DNA of 15,515 nt from Deltaproteobacteria bacterium (GTDB lineage Bacteria > SAR324 > JACQKK01): positions 1 through 15,515 of the forward strand of contig JAOUPZ010000021.1 of NCBI GenBank assembly GCA_029879595.1, in the 5' to 3' direction. Both the position numbers and the translations under genes were made by a program. Under the pieces are notes generated by a model. It was not told where the DNA came from and searched no databases. It saw only the letters and a program-made list of their open reading frames with translations. This document shows positions 14,766-15,515 of the stretch, piece after piece; within the stretch, counting starts at the first letter, position 1; each line of letters opens with the position of its first letter.

Positions 14766-15515
14766 ATGCGAAACCGTGAGCATGTGGTTGTGGGATTGGA
14801 TATCGGCACAACCAAAATCTGCGCCCTGGCGGCGGAAGCCGAGCCGGGCCGCGCACTCAAGATAGTCGGCTTCGGCCAGGCCAGGTCCGACGGCATCCGC
14901 AAGGGCGTGGTCGTGAACATTGAGCGCACTGTGGAGGCTATTCAGCAGGCCATCCGGGAATGCGAGCTCATGTCCGGCGCTCAGATCAAGGAAGTCTACG
15001 CGGGCATCGCCGGGCACCATATCCAGGGCATCAACAGCCACGGCATGGTGACCGTCCAGAACAACAGGCATGTATCCGAGGAGGATATCCGCCGGGCCAT
15101 CGATTCGGCCCAGATGATCAAGATACCCGCCGACCGCGAGGTGCTGCATATCCTGCCCCAGGATTTCATAGTGGATGACCAGGACGGTGTGCAGAACCCC
15201 CTGGGCATGTCCGGCATTCGCCTGGAGGTGGATGTGCACATTGTCACCTGCTCGGCCACCTCGGGCCAGAACATCGTAAAGTGCTGCAACATGGCCGGGC
15301 TGGATGTGGCCGATATCGTGCTGGAGCCGCTGGCCTCAGCCCAGGCCGTGCTCAGCCAGGACGAACGCGAGCTGGGGGTGGTCCTGGTGGATATCGGGGG
15401 TGGAACCACCGACATCGCGGTATTTTCCGCAGGCAGCATTGTGCACACCTCGGTGCTGGCCGTGGGCGGCAACCATCTGACCAACGATATCGCCATCGGG
15501 CTCAGCACCCCCCTG
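14766..15515 (+). CDS. ftsA: cell division protein FtsA (5' part, runs off window)
   Basis: Actin-like ATPase that ties FtsZ filaments to the membrane and recruits later division proteins. The first 250 codons are present and the frame is open to the window edge; full-length FtsA is usually a little over 400 aa. The first phosphate-binding motif is 'GLDIGTTK' (10-17), the second 'LVDIGGGTTDIAVF' (207-220). The FtsA-specific 1C subdomain, around 'VYAGIAGHHIQG' (77-88), tells it from MreB and DnaK. ATG 14766 has AAGGAG about 9 nt upstream, an excellent site. ftsA is normally preceded by ftsQ; here a long stretch with no clear gene precedes it. ftsZ would be expected just outside the window. Confidence 0.93.
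   Translation, partial: MRNREHVVVGLDIGTTKICALAAEAEPGRALKIVGFGQARSDGIRKGVVVNIERTVEAIQQAIRECELMSGAQIKEVYAGIAGHHIQGINSHGMVTVQNNRHVSEEDIRRAIDSAQMIKIPADREVLHILPQDFIVDDQDGVQNPLGMSGIRLEVDVHIVTCSATSGQNIVKCCNMAGLDVADIVLEPLASAQAVLSQDERELGVVLVDIGGGTTDIAVFSAGSIVHTSVLAVGGNHLTNDIAIGLSTPL

Noticed and set aside
14221..14856. 211-codon minus-strand frame upstream of ftsA
   Set aside because: It runs into the start of ftsA and over its ribosome-binding site, has Pro/Arg-rich text with no domain, and covers the best promoter in the region.

Overview
The window looks like a GC-rich anaerobic bacterium, most likely a deltaproteobacterium of the Desulfuromonas/Geobacter type. The basis is an N-type ATPase operon, a very large secreted multiheme cytochrome c behind a GEMM-like RNA leader, and an Arg/Asp-rich 'DRR' protein. 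The lineage is an inference from gene content; there is no rRNA or other marker here to prove it.

Left half (about 120-6313, minus strand): a complete, tightly packed N-ATPase operon, transcribed right to left in the order beta, epsilon, AtpQ, a, c, b(-delta), alpha, gamma. The order is that of the atpDCQRBEFAG N-ATPase cluster, but the AtpR gene is missing: AtpQ ends only 4 nt before subunit a. There is no separate delta gene; the C-terminus of the long b subunit looks delta-like. The c subunit keeps the Glu-Ser...Tyr part of the sodium-site signature but has Met where Na+-type rings have Gln. Downstream of gamma, at the window edge, is a four-copy 15-bp tandem repeat.

Centre (6314-12918): a divergent regulatory region of about 525 bp, then a two-gene plus-strand unit. 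A strong sigma70-type promoter (6631-6659) is followed by a structured leader resembling class-I (GEMM) cyclic-dinucleotide riboswitches. Then come a beta-propeller lipoprotein (6840-7844) and, overlapping it by 4 nt, a 1669-aa secreted protein (7841-12850). This has nine tandem pre-peptidase C-terminal (PPC)-like domains fused to a C-terminal cytochrome of up to 15 c-type haems: twelve CX2CH, two CX3CH and one CX7CH. A strong intrinsic terminator (12874-12918) closes the unit. The reading is a cell-surface or extracellular electron-transfer module under second-messenger control.

Right end (12919-15515): a short Arg/Asp-rich hypothetical gene on plus, a convergent 91-aa hypothetical gene on minus, about 925 bp without a convincing gene but with a very good sigma70 promoter and several GC hairpins, and the first 250 codons of ftsA running off the window. 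No ftsQ lies upstream of ftsA.
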